Source of the DNA: CAZQWJ01 sp964597265
Lineage (GTDB): Bacteria > Patescibacteriota > 4484-211 > JAGQKX01
Assembly (NCBI GenBank): GCA_964597265.1
Contig: CAZQWJ010000003.1
Location: 1 to 52,693 of the forward strand
Reading direction: 5' to 3'
Length of the DNA stretch: 52,693 bases
Under the pieces are notes generated by a model. It had not been told where the DNA came from, did not search any database, and was given only the letters and a program-made list of their open reading frames with translations. A program made the translations under genes and the position numbers. This document shows, piece after piece, positions 6,547-14,081 of this stretch (the stretch's first letter is position 1; each line of letters starts with the position of its first letter).

Positions 6547-7563
6547 ATGTACAAACTCTTCGGTATATTATTCCTATCACTGACATTTACCACAGCACTC
6601 ATTGTCCCATTCATCAATCTGTTGTATACGTTACGGTTTCGACAAAAGCATGTGCGCAACATTAATGCCAAAGGCCAACGCGCCATGCACCAGTGGAAAG
6701 TCGGTACACCCATAGGCGGCGGGATCTTAATCATTATCTCGCTGGTGCTATTTTCCTCATTGTTTTACCTTATCACCTCGTATCAGATAAACTGGACCAC
6801 AATCATTTTGCTCTTGACGCTTTTTTTGTTTGGCCTCTTGGGACTGTATGACGATTTACGCAAGTTCTACAAATTTGGCAAGAGAAAAATCAGGGTACTA
6901 CCTGCATGGACCAAATTTGTTCTGCAAATGGCATGTGGCTTAATCATCGGATACCTGCTGTTTACTTATATGGGTTTGAGTACGTTACCGCTGCCACTTA
7001 TTGGTCCGCTGTTGTCTATCGAACCCTTACAGCTCGGGTTATGGTATATCCCTATGGCCGCGGTTGTGATTGTTTCTTCCAGCAATGCGTTTAATATCAC
7101 CGATGGACTTGATGGACTTTCTACAGGGCTGCTTTTGATTGCATTGGCGGCTTTTTGGTATCTGGCCTCGTTATCGAGTGTGGGCGGTGATGTCATGCTG
7201 TTTATTGCCGTACTCATGGGCGCGTTGCTACCATACTTATACTTTAATATTTATCCGGCACGGCTTTGGTTGGGTGACACGGGCGCGTTGGCGTTTGGAG
7301 CGATGCTAGCGGTGATTGCTCTCATGATTAATCAGACACTGGTGTTGCCATTTATTGGTGGAATGTTTGTGATAGAAGGCGCATCAAGTTTAATTCAGAT
7401 TACATCAAAGAGGCTTTTCAACAAGAAGGTATTCACTATAGCACCGTTGCACCATCATTTTGAAGCAAAAGGCTGGGATGAAACAAAAGTGACTATGCGG
7501 TTTTGGCTGGCCGGTATAGTCTTAGCGTGGATCGGGCTGTTCGTCGCTACTTTTGGATCATGA
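6547..7563 (+). CDS. mraY: phospho-N-acetylmuramoyl-pentapeptide-transferase
   Basis: 338 aa polytopic membrane enzyme that transfers phospho-MurNAc-pentapeptide to undecaprenyl phosphate, forming lipid I. Diagnostic motifs are all present: TPIGGGILI (~55), the Asp pair in GLYDDLRKF (~100), NAFNITDGLDGLSTG (~182), GDTGALAFG, and the APLHHHFE histidine motif near residue 300. About ten hydrophobic segments are visible. An extended -10-like TGCTAAAAT (6512-6520) overlaps the end of the upstream gene. Its 3' end overlaps the convergent LysW-like gene by 17 nt. Confidence 0.95.
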   Translation: MYKLFGILFLSLTFTTALIVPFINLLYTLRFRQKHVRNINAKGQRAMHQWKVGTPIGGGILIIISLVLFSSLFYLITSYQINWTTIILLLTLFLFGLLGLYDDLRKFYKFGKRKIRVLPAWTKFVLQMACGLIIGYLLFTYMGLSTLPLPLIGPLLSIEPLQLGLWYIPMAAVVIVSSSNAFNITDGLDGLSTGLLLIALAAFWYLASLSSVGGDVMLFIAVLMGALLPYLYFNIYPARLWLGDTGALAFGAMLAVIALMINQTLVLPFIGGMFVIEGASSLIQITSKRLFNKKVFTIAPLHHHFEAKGWDETKVTMRFWLAGIVLAWIGLFVATFGS

Positions 7564-7735
7564 GGTAATCTACCTCAACAGGGTTGGTGTTGACTATTTC
7601 CAACTCTACTCCACACTCCTCATTAGTACAAACAACAACGTCTCCTACTTCCACATCCTCTGGAATTGGCAATACGGTACCGCAATCCGGACAAACAGTT
7701 GGTGTTATATTGTTGGTAGGGTTCATCTCGTCCAT
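7547..7735 (-). CDS. LysW-like small zinc-ribbon protein
   Basis: 62 aa. CPDCGTVLPIPEDVEVGDVV then CTNEECGVELEIV aligns with LysW, the amino-group carrier of AAA-pathway lysine/arginine synthesis. Differences: the second metal pair is CxxxxC rather than CxxC, and the C terminus (EVDYLMIQK) lacks the EDWGE tail whose terminal Glu is the modified residue in true LysW. Carrier function is therefore doubtful. The ATG at 7735 is chosen because AGGGGGTG lies 6 nt upstream; GTG at 7744 is the alternative. It is divergent from the PLP enzyme/ATP-grasp pair and convergent with mraY. Confidence 0.78.
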   Translation of the reverse strand: MDEMNPTNNITPTVCPDCGTVLPIPEDVEVGDVVVCTNEECGVELEIVNTNPVEVDYLMIQK

Positions 7736-7754
7736 GCAGTTCACCCCCTAATGC

Positions 7755-7762
7755 GTTATACT
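7755..7762. promoter_or_regulatory. overlapping divergent -10 hexamers
   Basis: TATACT on + (7757-7762) faces the PLP enzyme start at 7784, and TATAAC on the minus strand (7760-7755) faces the LysW-like start at 7735. The two hexamers share four base pairs. Confidence 0.45.
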
Positions 7763-7783
7763 AGGCACTATACCAAAGAAAAC

Positions 7784-8641
7784 ATGACAGAAGCAACCCC
7801 TCTGCACACATACGACGGTATGATGTTCAAGCGTGAAGATCATAACCTATCCGGTTCTATCAAAGACCGTGGTATGTCCACCCAGATTAAACAGGCAATA
7901 CTTGAAGGACACACGAACTTTGTTCTTTCTTCATCTGGCAATGCTGCCATCAGCGCAGCGTATATTTGCAGGCAAAAACACCTGAACCTTGTTGCATTTG
8001 TTTCTCAACATATCAATCGGAGCAAGCTGCAGCGCCTGCGTGATTTTGGCATTGACCTGCGTGTTGTAGATCAACCGCTTACTGATTCGCTGAAGTTTGC
8101 GGAGGAAACAGGTGCGTTTCATCTGAGACAGGCAACTAGCCAAACTGCGGTAGAAGGATACGCCCGGATCGCATCTGAGCTTCTCCAGCAAATGCCTGAG
8201 CTGGCACAGGCACAATCCTCAGACATAGGTATTTTTGTTCCGGTTAGTTCGGGTACTTCGTTGATTGGTATGTATCAAAGTTTTGCCAAGCCGGAGTTTC
8301 ATGCGGTACAGACAGCTGCTATTCATCCGATAGCTGGTGAGTTTGACACCAATTTCAGACGAAAAGCACGTAGTTTGGCTGATGCAATCGTTCCGCCGCT
8401 TGATCCGCCGCGCAAAAAGGCTGTTATTGACGCGATACGAAAGACAAACGGTGGAGGTTGGGTGATAAGCGACCAGGAGATTTTGGAAGCAGATAGTTGG
8501 TTACAGCAACACGACATACACACATCGTATGAGGGCGCGTTGGCCTTGGCAGGATACCGCAAGTTTTGCGCCACCACTGGCAGGTCATACCGCTACCCTA
8601 TTATCATACTGACCGGCACCCGATATACTGATACTACATAA
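7784..8641 (+). CDS. PLP-dependent enzyme, threonine synthase/cysteine synthase fold
   Basis: 285 aa fold-type II PLP enzyme. ATPLHTYDG starts the family core, the lysine of SGSIKDRG is the expected Schiff-base residue, SSSGNAAISAA is the cofactor phosphate/substrate loop, and PVSSGTSL corresponds to the GGGT-like phosphate cup. The ATG at 7784 is preferred because the conserved TPL segment follows within five residues; the longer frame back to 7553 runs through the LysW-like gene and mraY end. It is shorter than canonical ThrC (about 350-400 aa). The next gene, an ATP-grasp ligase, begins 1 nt after the stop, so the two probably act in one pathway whose product is unknown. Confidence 0.82.
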   Translation: MTEATPLHTYDGMMFKREDHNLSGSIKDRGMSTQIKQAILEGHTNFVLSSSGNAAISAAYICRQKHLNLVAFVSQHINRSKLQRLRDFGIDLRVVDQPLTDSLKFAEETGAFHLRQATSQTAVEGYARIASELLQQMPELAQAQSSDIGIFVPVSSGTSLIGMYQSFAKPEFHAVQTAAIHPIAGEFDTNFRRKARSLADAIVPPLDPPRKKAVIDAIRKTNGGGWVISDQEILEADSWLQQHDIHTSYEGALALAGYRKFCATTGRSYRYPIIILTGTRYTDTT

Positions 8642-8642
8642 C

Positions 8643-10004
8643 ATGACTAATACAGCACCTCCTATCTTCTACCTCTCCCCCGATCCGTTACGAGCGTTGG
8701 GATTTGAGCAGTATGAAAATTTTCATATCATCTGTATAGACCATACTCCTCTCGTTGAGATCCTGGAGCAGGGAGGTATGTCAATATTGTGCATAGAAAA
8801 AGAAGCAGGTGCACAAAATATCATGCCCCGCAACACTCGTACCCTCCTTCTCCGACCCGATGTACAGGACTTCATCTTAACGCATAGTACTGATACGGTT
8901 GGTTTGGCTATGTTTAAGCCCAACTTTTCTCTTAGGCAGGTGCTTGCAGGTACCCTGCTAGATTCACAGCGTACACTTCTTGCACTCAATAATCACCCAT
9001 CTCTCACCACGGAATTGGAAAACAAAATCAACTTTTACACTTTGTGTCGTGAACATGATATACCAATTCCGGATACGTTTTTGGCACAGCTTGCCACGCT
9101 TGATTTTGATGATATAGCGAATAAGCTCGGTGTACCGTTTGTCATCCAACATGATCGAGGGTGGTTTGGCAACCGCACGTTTTTTATACATACACCAGCA
9201 GATTTGCAAACCGCACAGGAGCGATTTACTAATCGTACAGTCAAAGTGTCACGCTATATTGACGGTGTTACTATGACAAACAATGCCGTTATCACAGGTT
9301 CTGGCGAAACCCTATCCTCATTTCCGTTTCTGCAAATTAGCGATGTAGATGCGCCCGAGGAGCAAACCCCACTCGCTCGTCTACCTGGTAGCTCTGTAGG
9401 CAATGTTTGGAGTACACCGGACAGCTGGCCGATTCAGCAGCCTGATAAGGTTGTGGCAACCATTGCTGATTTGAGCAAAAAAATAGGGTTTATATTGAAA
9501 ACCAAAAACTACCGTGGATATTGGGGGTTGGATTTTTTGGTTGATAATGAAGGTAATGTGTATGTTCAGGAGCTGAATGCACGTTTTACTGCATCAACAC
9601 AGATGTTTAGCCAATTGGAGCAGGAGGCATTTGGCACGAGCCTACTAGAGCAGCATTATGCAGCGTTTGGTATTCCTGTTGAAAATACATCAGCGCAGTT
9701 TGACCTATTCTATCAACCGTTAACCGGCACACGAGTACTTACCCGCAACACCGAAGGAAAGGACATGGTAGTTGCTAAGACACTTGAAACAGGCCGGTAT
9801 GCAAACGATAATTTGGATACACGACTGGATGACAGCATTGATATTCACAAATTGCAACCAAACCAACACCTGCTTTTTGCACCAAGTAGTGGCAGGGTAA
9901 TTAGTGAGGATGAGGAGATTTTTCAAATCCAAAGCACTACCGCCAACAAGGAAGGTCTCATCCAACTTGCACGGGAGTATAAGAAGAGATTCGAAACGTC
10001 GTGA
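8643..10004 (+). CDS. ATP-grasp family ligase, substrate unknown
   Basis: 453 aa. Segment LGVPFVIQHDRGW matches the ATP-grasp lysine/glycine-loop region in position, although the usual Lys is not evident. GYWGLDFLVDNEGNVYVQELNARFTAS carries the Asp, Glu and Asn-x-Arg residues that bind Mg-ATP in this fold. The N-terminal ~120 residues look like a pre-ATP-grasp Rossmann part, and about 100 extra residues follow the core. The family joins a carboxylate to an amine or thiol via an acylphosphate. Tight coupling (1 nt) with the PLP enzyme suggests that enzyme supplies an amino-acid substrate; the nearby LysW-like gene makes a carrier-linked pathway conceivable but unproven. Confidence 0.75.
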   Translation: MTNTAPPIFYLSPDPLRALGFEQYENFHIICIDHTPLVEILEQGGMSILCIEKEAGAQNIMPRNTRTLLLRPDVQDFILTHSTDTVGLAMFKPNFSLRQVLAGTLLDSQRTLLALNNHPSLTTELENKINFYTLCREHDIPIPDTFLAQLATLDFDDIANKLGVPFVIQHDRGWFGNRTFFIHTPADLQTAQERFTNRTVKVSRYIDGVTMTNNAVITGSGETLSSFPFLQISDVDAPEEQTPLARLPGSSVGNVWSTPDSWPIQQPDKVVATIADLSKKIGFILKTKNYRGYWGLDFLVDNEGNVYVQELNARFTASTQMFSQLEQEAFGTSLLEQHYAAFGIPVENTSAQFDLFYQPLTGTRVLTRNTEGKDMVVAKTLETGRYANDNLDTRLDDSIDIHKLQPNQHLLFAPSSGRVISEDEEIFQIQSTTANKEGLIQLAREYKKRFETS

Positions 10005-10050
10005 ACTTAAGACCCAAGAGTATGGTTTGAGAAAGTGTGCTGGTGTGATG

Positions 10051-10348
10051 TTTCTTGCAGGGTTGCTTAACAAACTTAGAAATCCACCTATTGGTTCCTT
10101 TTCTTNNNNNNNNNNNNNNNNNNNNNNNNNNNNNNNNNNNNNNNNNNNNNNNNNNNNNNNNNNNNNNNNNNNNNNNNNNNNNNNNNNNNNNNNNNNNNNN
10201 NNNNNTTTCTTGCAGGGTTGCTTAACAAACTTAGAAATCCACCTATTGGTTCCTTTTCTTTTTCACAGGTTGGACAAGTTGGGCAATCCGAACTTTTATA
10301 ATATTTATGTCCTTTCTCGCAGGTTTTTAAAGTTTTCTCCGCTTTCAT
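10051..10348 (-). pseudogene. zinc-ribbon/HhH-type small protein, broken at a scaffold gap
   Basis: The minus frame from 10348 reads TCEKGHKYYKSSDCPTC, PTCEKEKEPIGG then FLSLLSNPAR. This matches the N-terminal part of a small family annotated as RNA polymerase alpha C-terminal-domain-like, whose second half is a helix-hairpin-helix region starting PARRALENxGI. That half is not found here: past the repeated flank the frame enters antisense of the ATP-grasp gene with no family resemblance. Either the missing part is in the gap, or the gene is truncated. TATTCT about 10 nt before the ATG could be its -10. Confidence 0.6.
10106..10205. other. 100-N scaffold gap with identical 55-bp flanks
   Basis: The 55 bases before the gap (10051-10105) are identical to the 55 after it (10206-10260), as expected when two contig ends overlap but were not merged. 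A true tandem repeat is the alternative. Confidence 0.9.
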
Positions 10349-10374
10349 ATTTTCTGATAGAATACATTTAAACC

Positions 10375-10462
10375 TGGTGCCGAGGAGAGGACTCGAACCT
10401 CCACCCCCTTATCGGGGACAACGACCTCAACGTTGCGCGTCTGCCAGTTTCGCCACCTCGGC
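10375..10462 (-). tRNA. tRNA-Leu (anticodon GAG)
   Basis: Class II tRNA of 88 nt with acceptor GCCGAGG/CCTCGGC, anticodon stem CAACG/CGTTG, loop TTGAGGT giving GAG (reads CUC), long variable arm and encoded CCA. No duplicated 3' end or two-hairpin element is attached; the truncated zinc-ribbon gene begins 26 nt downstream on the same strand. Confidence 0.95.
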
Positions 10463-10524
10463 TTATGTGACTATTTCGTACTGCTCAGCTCCCAATTGTA
10501 CCAAAATAGCCACTTTTATTAAAA

Positions 10525-12066
10525 TTACTCTGTACGTGGTAACCACAAATCCTCAAGTTCCCAGACCTCATGTGAGTAAGTCATATCTTCATCCCTTGAG
10601 ACAATCACCACTGTCGGATGTGTAAGAAACACAGCAGGAAATTGTTCCAAGAACGTCAGTTGAAATTCCGAATATGCATCTTTGCGCACATCAAATTCTG
10701 CATTAGCTCTGCCTTTTTCCAAGGCCTGATCCACACGCCTGTTTCTGAGGCTTACCAAATTAAGGCCTGGTGCAGCTATCTGGCTTGAGTGCCAAAAACT
10801 ATATACATCAGGATCGCGACCGATATGCTGGCTTATCAAAAGCAGCTCAAAATCCCTCTCTTCAATCAACGAATCAAACGCTTCTTGAGTAGTGAGCATT
10901 TTCAGGTTGACCTTGACTCCTACAGCGCCGAGCTGTTTTTGGACATCCCTTGCTATTTCCTCGGTTCGAGGAGTATTGAGTATGCTTAAGGTAAATTCCT
11001 TGCCTGCCAATACCTGCTCAGCGCTGGCACGATCAAACCCTACACGCGTATCTGTATGCTCGGCCCAATAGGGAGACTGACGGGGAATGGGGCCGATTGC
11101 TGGTTCTCCCTGTATTTGAGTTGTATCAATAGCCTGTATGATCGCCTTTCTGGTAGCTGCATCTCCGATCTTTTCGATGTTGAGCAAAAGTACCGAATAC
11201 TGACCCAACAACGGCTTGGTTATCAGCATCTCTCCGGAGTCAGGTATTGTGGTGACAGGACTTTGCAAGATCATCTCGTCAACCACTCCCAAACGAAACG
11301 CAGTCTGCATGTGTGACTCGTTTTCAAATATCATCAAGGCAAACTGCTCGTTCGCGTCTTTATTTGCTAACACTAACCGCTGATAGTGCACCCCATTTGG
11401 CAATGAGGCGCGCTGACCTGCTTTCAACGCATAGCGGCCGGAGTACACGCCGTTTGTAAAAAACGTGACTGGCTGCACTTGCTCGGGAGTATGTCCCAAA
11501 AACACCTGACGCGGTAATATGGGTAGTGTTACGGTATCCAGGAATGGCATGTACGCAGCCGGCAAGGTGAACAGCACTGTGAATTCATCTACCACTTCTA
11601 TCTCTACGCCTGCAAAAAAATCTCTTGCCCAACCCTGGTACTGTTCGTTTTGAGTCAGCTGGTAGGTAAAAATGACATCATGAGCGGTTATTTGGCTTCC
11701 GTCAGACCAGGATGCGTCTTTGCGCAAATGAAATAAAAACTCTTTACCACCTTCTCGGACTTCCCAGGAATCCGCCAATACTCCGATAATTTGGTTTTGC
11801 CCGTCGTATCCAGTAAGACCGGCAAACAGAAGGTTAGAAAGCCCGTGTTCCAAGGTATAAGGCTGAACAAACAAAGGATTCAATGTATTGATCGTTCCCA
11901 CAGTGGCTTGTTGCTTTTGGGTTGAAAGAAAAGCAAAAATGTCATTTCTCTTGGCAAAATCAACCGAAAACGCGATCAAGTACCCTATACCTGCGAGTAT
12001 AATAATATAGAGTAATCCCTTGATACCAGGCCTAAACAGTGATTGTCTGGAAAAACGAGAATACAT
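10525..12066 (-). CDS. peptide/oligopeptide ABC transporter substrate-binding protein (SBP_bac_5)
   Basis: 513 aa. An N-terminal membrane segment (GLLYIIILAGIGYLIAFSV, ~17-36) without a lipobox Cys suggests an uncleaved anchor. The mature part shows family-5 solute-binding features: TLNPLFVQ near the start, NLLFAGLTGYD, LRKDASWSDGSQITAHDVIFT and the C-terminal lobe with repeated substrate-pocket strands. It would bind peptides outside the membrane for an ABC importer, but no permease or ATPase gene lies in the window. It lies just downstream of secG on the same strand (10-nt gap). Confidence 0.88.
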   Translation of the reverse strand: MYSRFSRQSLFRPGIKGLLYIIILAGIGYLIAFSVDFAKRNDIFAFLSTQKQQATVGTINTLNPLFVQPYTLEHGLSNLLFAGLTGYDGQNQIIGVLADSWEVREGGKEFLFHLRKDASWSDGSQITAHDVIFTYQLTQNEQYQGWARDFFAGVEIEVVDEFTVLFTLPAAYMPFLDTVTLPILPRQVFLGHTPEQVQPVTFFTNGVYSGRYALKAGQRASLPNGVHYQRLVLANKDANEQFALMIFENESHMQTAFRLGVVDEMILQSPVTTIPDSGEMLITKPLLGQYSVLLLNIEKIGDAATRKAIIQAIDTTQIQGEPAIGPIPRQSPYWAEHTDTRVGFDRASAEQVLAGKEFTLSILNTPRTEEIARDVQKQLGAVGVKVNLKMLTTQEAFDSLIEERDFELLLISQHIGRDPDVYSFWHSSQIAAPGLNLVSLRNRRVDQALEKGRANAEFDVRKDAYSEFQLTFLEQFPAVFLTHPTVVIVSRDEDMTYSHEVWELEDLWLPRTE

Positions 12067-12076
12067 AATACGGCAA

Positions 12077-12292
12077 CTATCCTAGAAATACGTTACCTAT
12101 TGAGGTCAGAACAAACAAAATTGCTAAAATAATCGTAGCGATAAAAAACACTCGCTCAACGCCTCGTTTGGTATGAAAGACTTCACCGCCACCAAACGCC
12201 GATCCAAGGCCGCCTTCGCTTGTTTGCAACATGACTAGTGTAATAAGACCAACACAAATAGCTCCATGTAGGAGCGTAAGTAACAATGGCAT
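12077..12292 (-). CDS. secG: preprotein translocase subunit SecG
   Basis: 71 aa with two hydrophobic helices: LLTLLHGAICVGLITLVML and VFFIATIILAILFVLTSIG. Between them lies the characteristic polar loop GGLGSAFGGGE. SecG stabilises SecYEG during protein export. It is in a minus-strand run with the peptide-binding protein downstream and a small membrane protein and uvrC upstream. Confidence 0.93.
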   Translation of the reverse strand: MPLLLTLLHGAICVGLITLVMLQTSEGGLGSAFGGGEVFHTKRGVERVFFIATIILAILFVLTSIGNVFLG

Positions 12293-12312
12293 ACGTGAAT
12301 TGTATCATGTTC

Positions 12313-12714
12313 TCAATCTGTCAACCACAGTAGGATAGTGCCGACAAGGCTGATGAAAACAGAGGCGCATATGGCAGTAACCAGCGCGGGAATACGCATT
12401 GGCGCAATCAGAATCGGCCCAGCAGTAATGCCCGGGAACCAAAAGCCAGTGATTTGGAGCGGCACCAACAAATAATCCACCACTAACAGCAAAAACGTAT
12501 TGATCACAACGGTGAAGATCCCCAGTGTTGCAACTTCAATAGGTAGCGAAAGCACTTTCAATATTGGTTTTACAAACTTATGCATAGCCATTAGCACAAG
12601 TGTAACCAGTACAAATCCTTCAAGTGACCCTCCCAATGTCAAACCCGGGATCAGGTAGTCCGCCAGCATAAGGGCAATGGATGTAATCAAAAACTCCAAA
12701 ATCAATTTTTTCAT
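12313..12714 (-). CDS. phage holin 4 superfamily / YvlD-like membrane protein
   Basis: 133 aa with four hydrophobic segments. ADYLIPGLTLGG near residues 18-30 and FVKPILKVLSLPIEVATLG in the middle are hallmarks of the Phage_holin_4_2 (DUF360) family of small bacterial membrane proteins; despite the family name most members are chromosomal with no known lytic role. The start overlaps the stop of uvrC by 4 nt, so translation is likely coupled. Specific function unknown. Confidence 0.82.
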   Translation of the reverse strand: MKKLILEFLITSIALMLADYLIPGLTLGGSLEGFVLVTLVLMAMHKFVKPILKVLSLPIEVATLGIFTVVINTFLLLVVDYLLVPLQITGFWFPGITAGPILIAPMRIPALVTAICASVFISLVGTILLWLTD

Positions 12715-14081
12715 CTTTGTATCGTCTGCTTTTTTCTCAAAAGTGTATGATATTTCTTGGCAAAGCGATGCGCTTCATCGCGCAAATGTTGTAATAAGTG
12801 TAACGCGGCTGCATCGTGTGGTAAAGTTACGGTTTCAAAATGGGTAATCTCATCGTCTTGAATGACCGGCACAATAATCTGCTCAAAACGCTTTGCCAGG
12901 CCAATGATAGGCAGATGCGTGTTTTGTTTGACTAATGCATGATATGCTGCCCGCACCTGTGTTTTGCCGCCATCAATAACAATAAGCTGTGGTAACGTGC
13001 TAAACGACTCATCATCTGGCTTTTGTTTGGTATGAGAAAACCGCCTGGTGATAATTTCTGCCATCATGCGGACATCATTAGGGGTTTGCTCCGACCTGAT
13101 CCTAAAACGTCTGTAATCGGCAGGTTGTGGATACCCGTTCACAAAAACAACCATTGAACCCGTGGCATTAGTCCCTTGTAGGTTAGAAATATCGTACGCT
13201 TCAACGCGCTCTAGGTTGCGCAACCACGATGACCAGGCTGGGTTGATAGGACCGATAATTTGCCTGAGTTGCTGGCGAGCAAAGTAAAAATGCTCCTCTC
13301 GCAGTACCGGATCTTCCAAAAAAGACCGTGGATCACGAAAGTCCTGTGTGATGTATTCCAGACGTTGTATTTGGTCTCTATAATCAGATGCCAATTCAAA
13401 ATTATGCGCATCTGATGCCGCACGCATATGCTTCTTGAGCTCTTGTATCACCTGTTTCTTTTTACCTCGCAAAAACAGGATAACCCTATCCATGTGTTCC
13501 AGATACTCCTGATAAGAGATCTTGCCAGCACAATATCCTGGACACTGTTTGATGTGAAAATAAAAACAAGGCTTACCTGCCTGCTTGAGCTGCTGTAGCG
13601 ACGTATATCCACACCAGCCAAAAATCTTGCGCAGGTTCTTCAGCACAAAGCTCACTGTTCTGCCATCAGGAAATGGCCCAATATACACAGAATGAGGATT
13701 GTTAGGGGTACGTGTCGTCGTCAATACAGGATAGGCGTCGTCTGTCCGTCTCTTGCTATCAGTTACCTCTATAAACTTGTAACGCTTGTCGTCCTTAAAC
13801 ATTACATTGTAACGAGGTCTTATTGCCTGTATCAAGGCCACTTCGAGCAGCAACGCTTCTATCTCGCTGTCTGTAACAAGATGGTCTATTGTGATAATCT
13901 GCTGCACCATCTGGGCAGTTTTGGGAGGGAGTTCAGTAGGTGATTGGAAATAACTCCGTACTCGATGATTGATATTGACCGATTTTCCTACGTACAACGG
14001 TTTATTGTGCTCGTCTCGAAAGATGTACACACCAGGTGACTGAGGCAATGCCGTTAGTTGGTCGGTGAGGGACTGTTTCAT
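12711..14081 (-). CDS. uvrC: excinuclease ABC subunit C, short form
   Basis: 456 aa against about 600 for typical UvrC. GIY-YIG domain at the N terminus (SPGVYIFRDEHNKPLYVGKS), UVR motif (DAHNFELASDYRDQIQRLEY), then the RNase H-like nuclease with VEAYDISNLQGT, DVRMMAEIITRRF and LIVIDGGKTQ. It ends after the HDAAALHLLQHLRDEAHRF segment, so the C-terminal tandem helix-hairpin-helix domain is missing. UvrC makes both incisions in nucleotide excision repair. The ATG at 14081 is chosen because it overlaps the upstream stop in ATGA. uvrA and uvrB lie about 5 kb away on the same strand. Confidence 0.93.
   Translation of the reverse strand: MKQSLTDQLTALPQSPGVYIFRDEHNKPLYVGKSVNINHRVRSYFQSPTELPPKTAQMVQQIITIDHLVTDSEIEALLLEVALIQAIRPRYNVMFKDDKRYKFIEVTDSKRRTDDAYPVLTTTRTPNNPHSVYIGPFPDGRTVSFVLKNLRKIFGWCGYTSLQQLKQAGKPCFYFHIKQCPGYCAGKISYQEYLEHMDRVILFLRGKKKQVIQELKKHMRAASDAHNFELASDYRDQIQRLEYITQDFRDPRSFLEDPVLREEHFYFARQQLRQIIGPINPAWSSWLRNLERVEAYDISNLQGTNATGSMVVFVNGYPQPADYRRFRIRSEQTPNDVRMMAEIITRRFSHTKQKPDDESFSTLPQLIVIDGGKTQVRAAYHALVKQNTHLPIIGLAKRFEQIIVPVIQDDEITHFETVTLPHDAAALHLLQHLRDEAHRFAKKYHTLLRKKQTIQR

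Noticed and set aside
7553..7783. N-terminal extension of the PLP enzyme
   Set aside because: It runs antisense through the LysW-like gene and overlaps the end of mraY; the family core starts right after the ATG at 7784.
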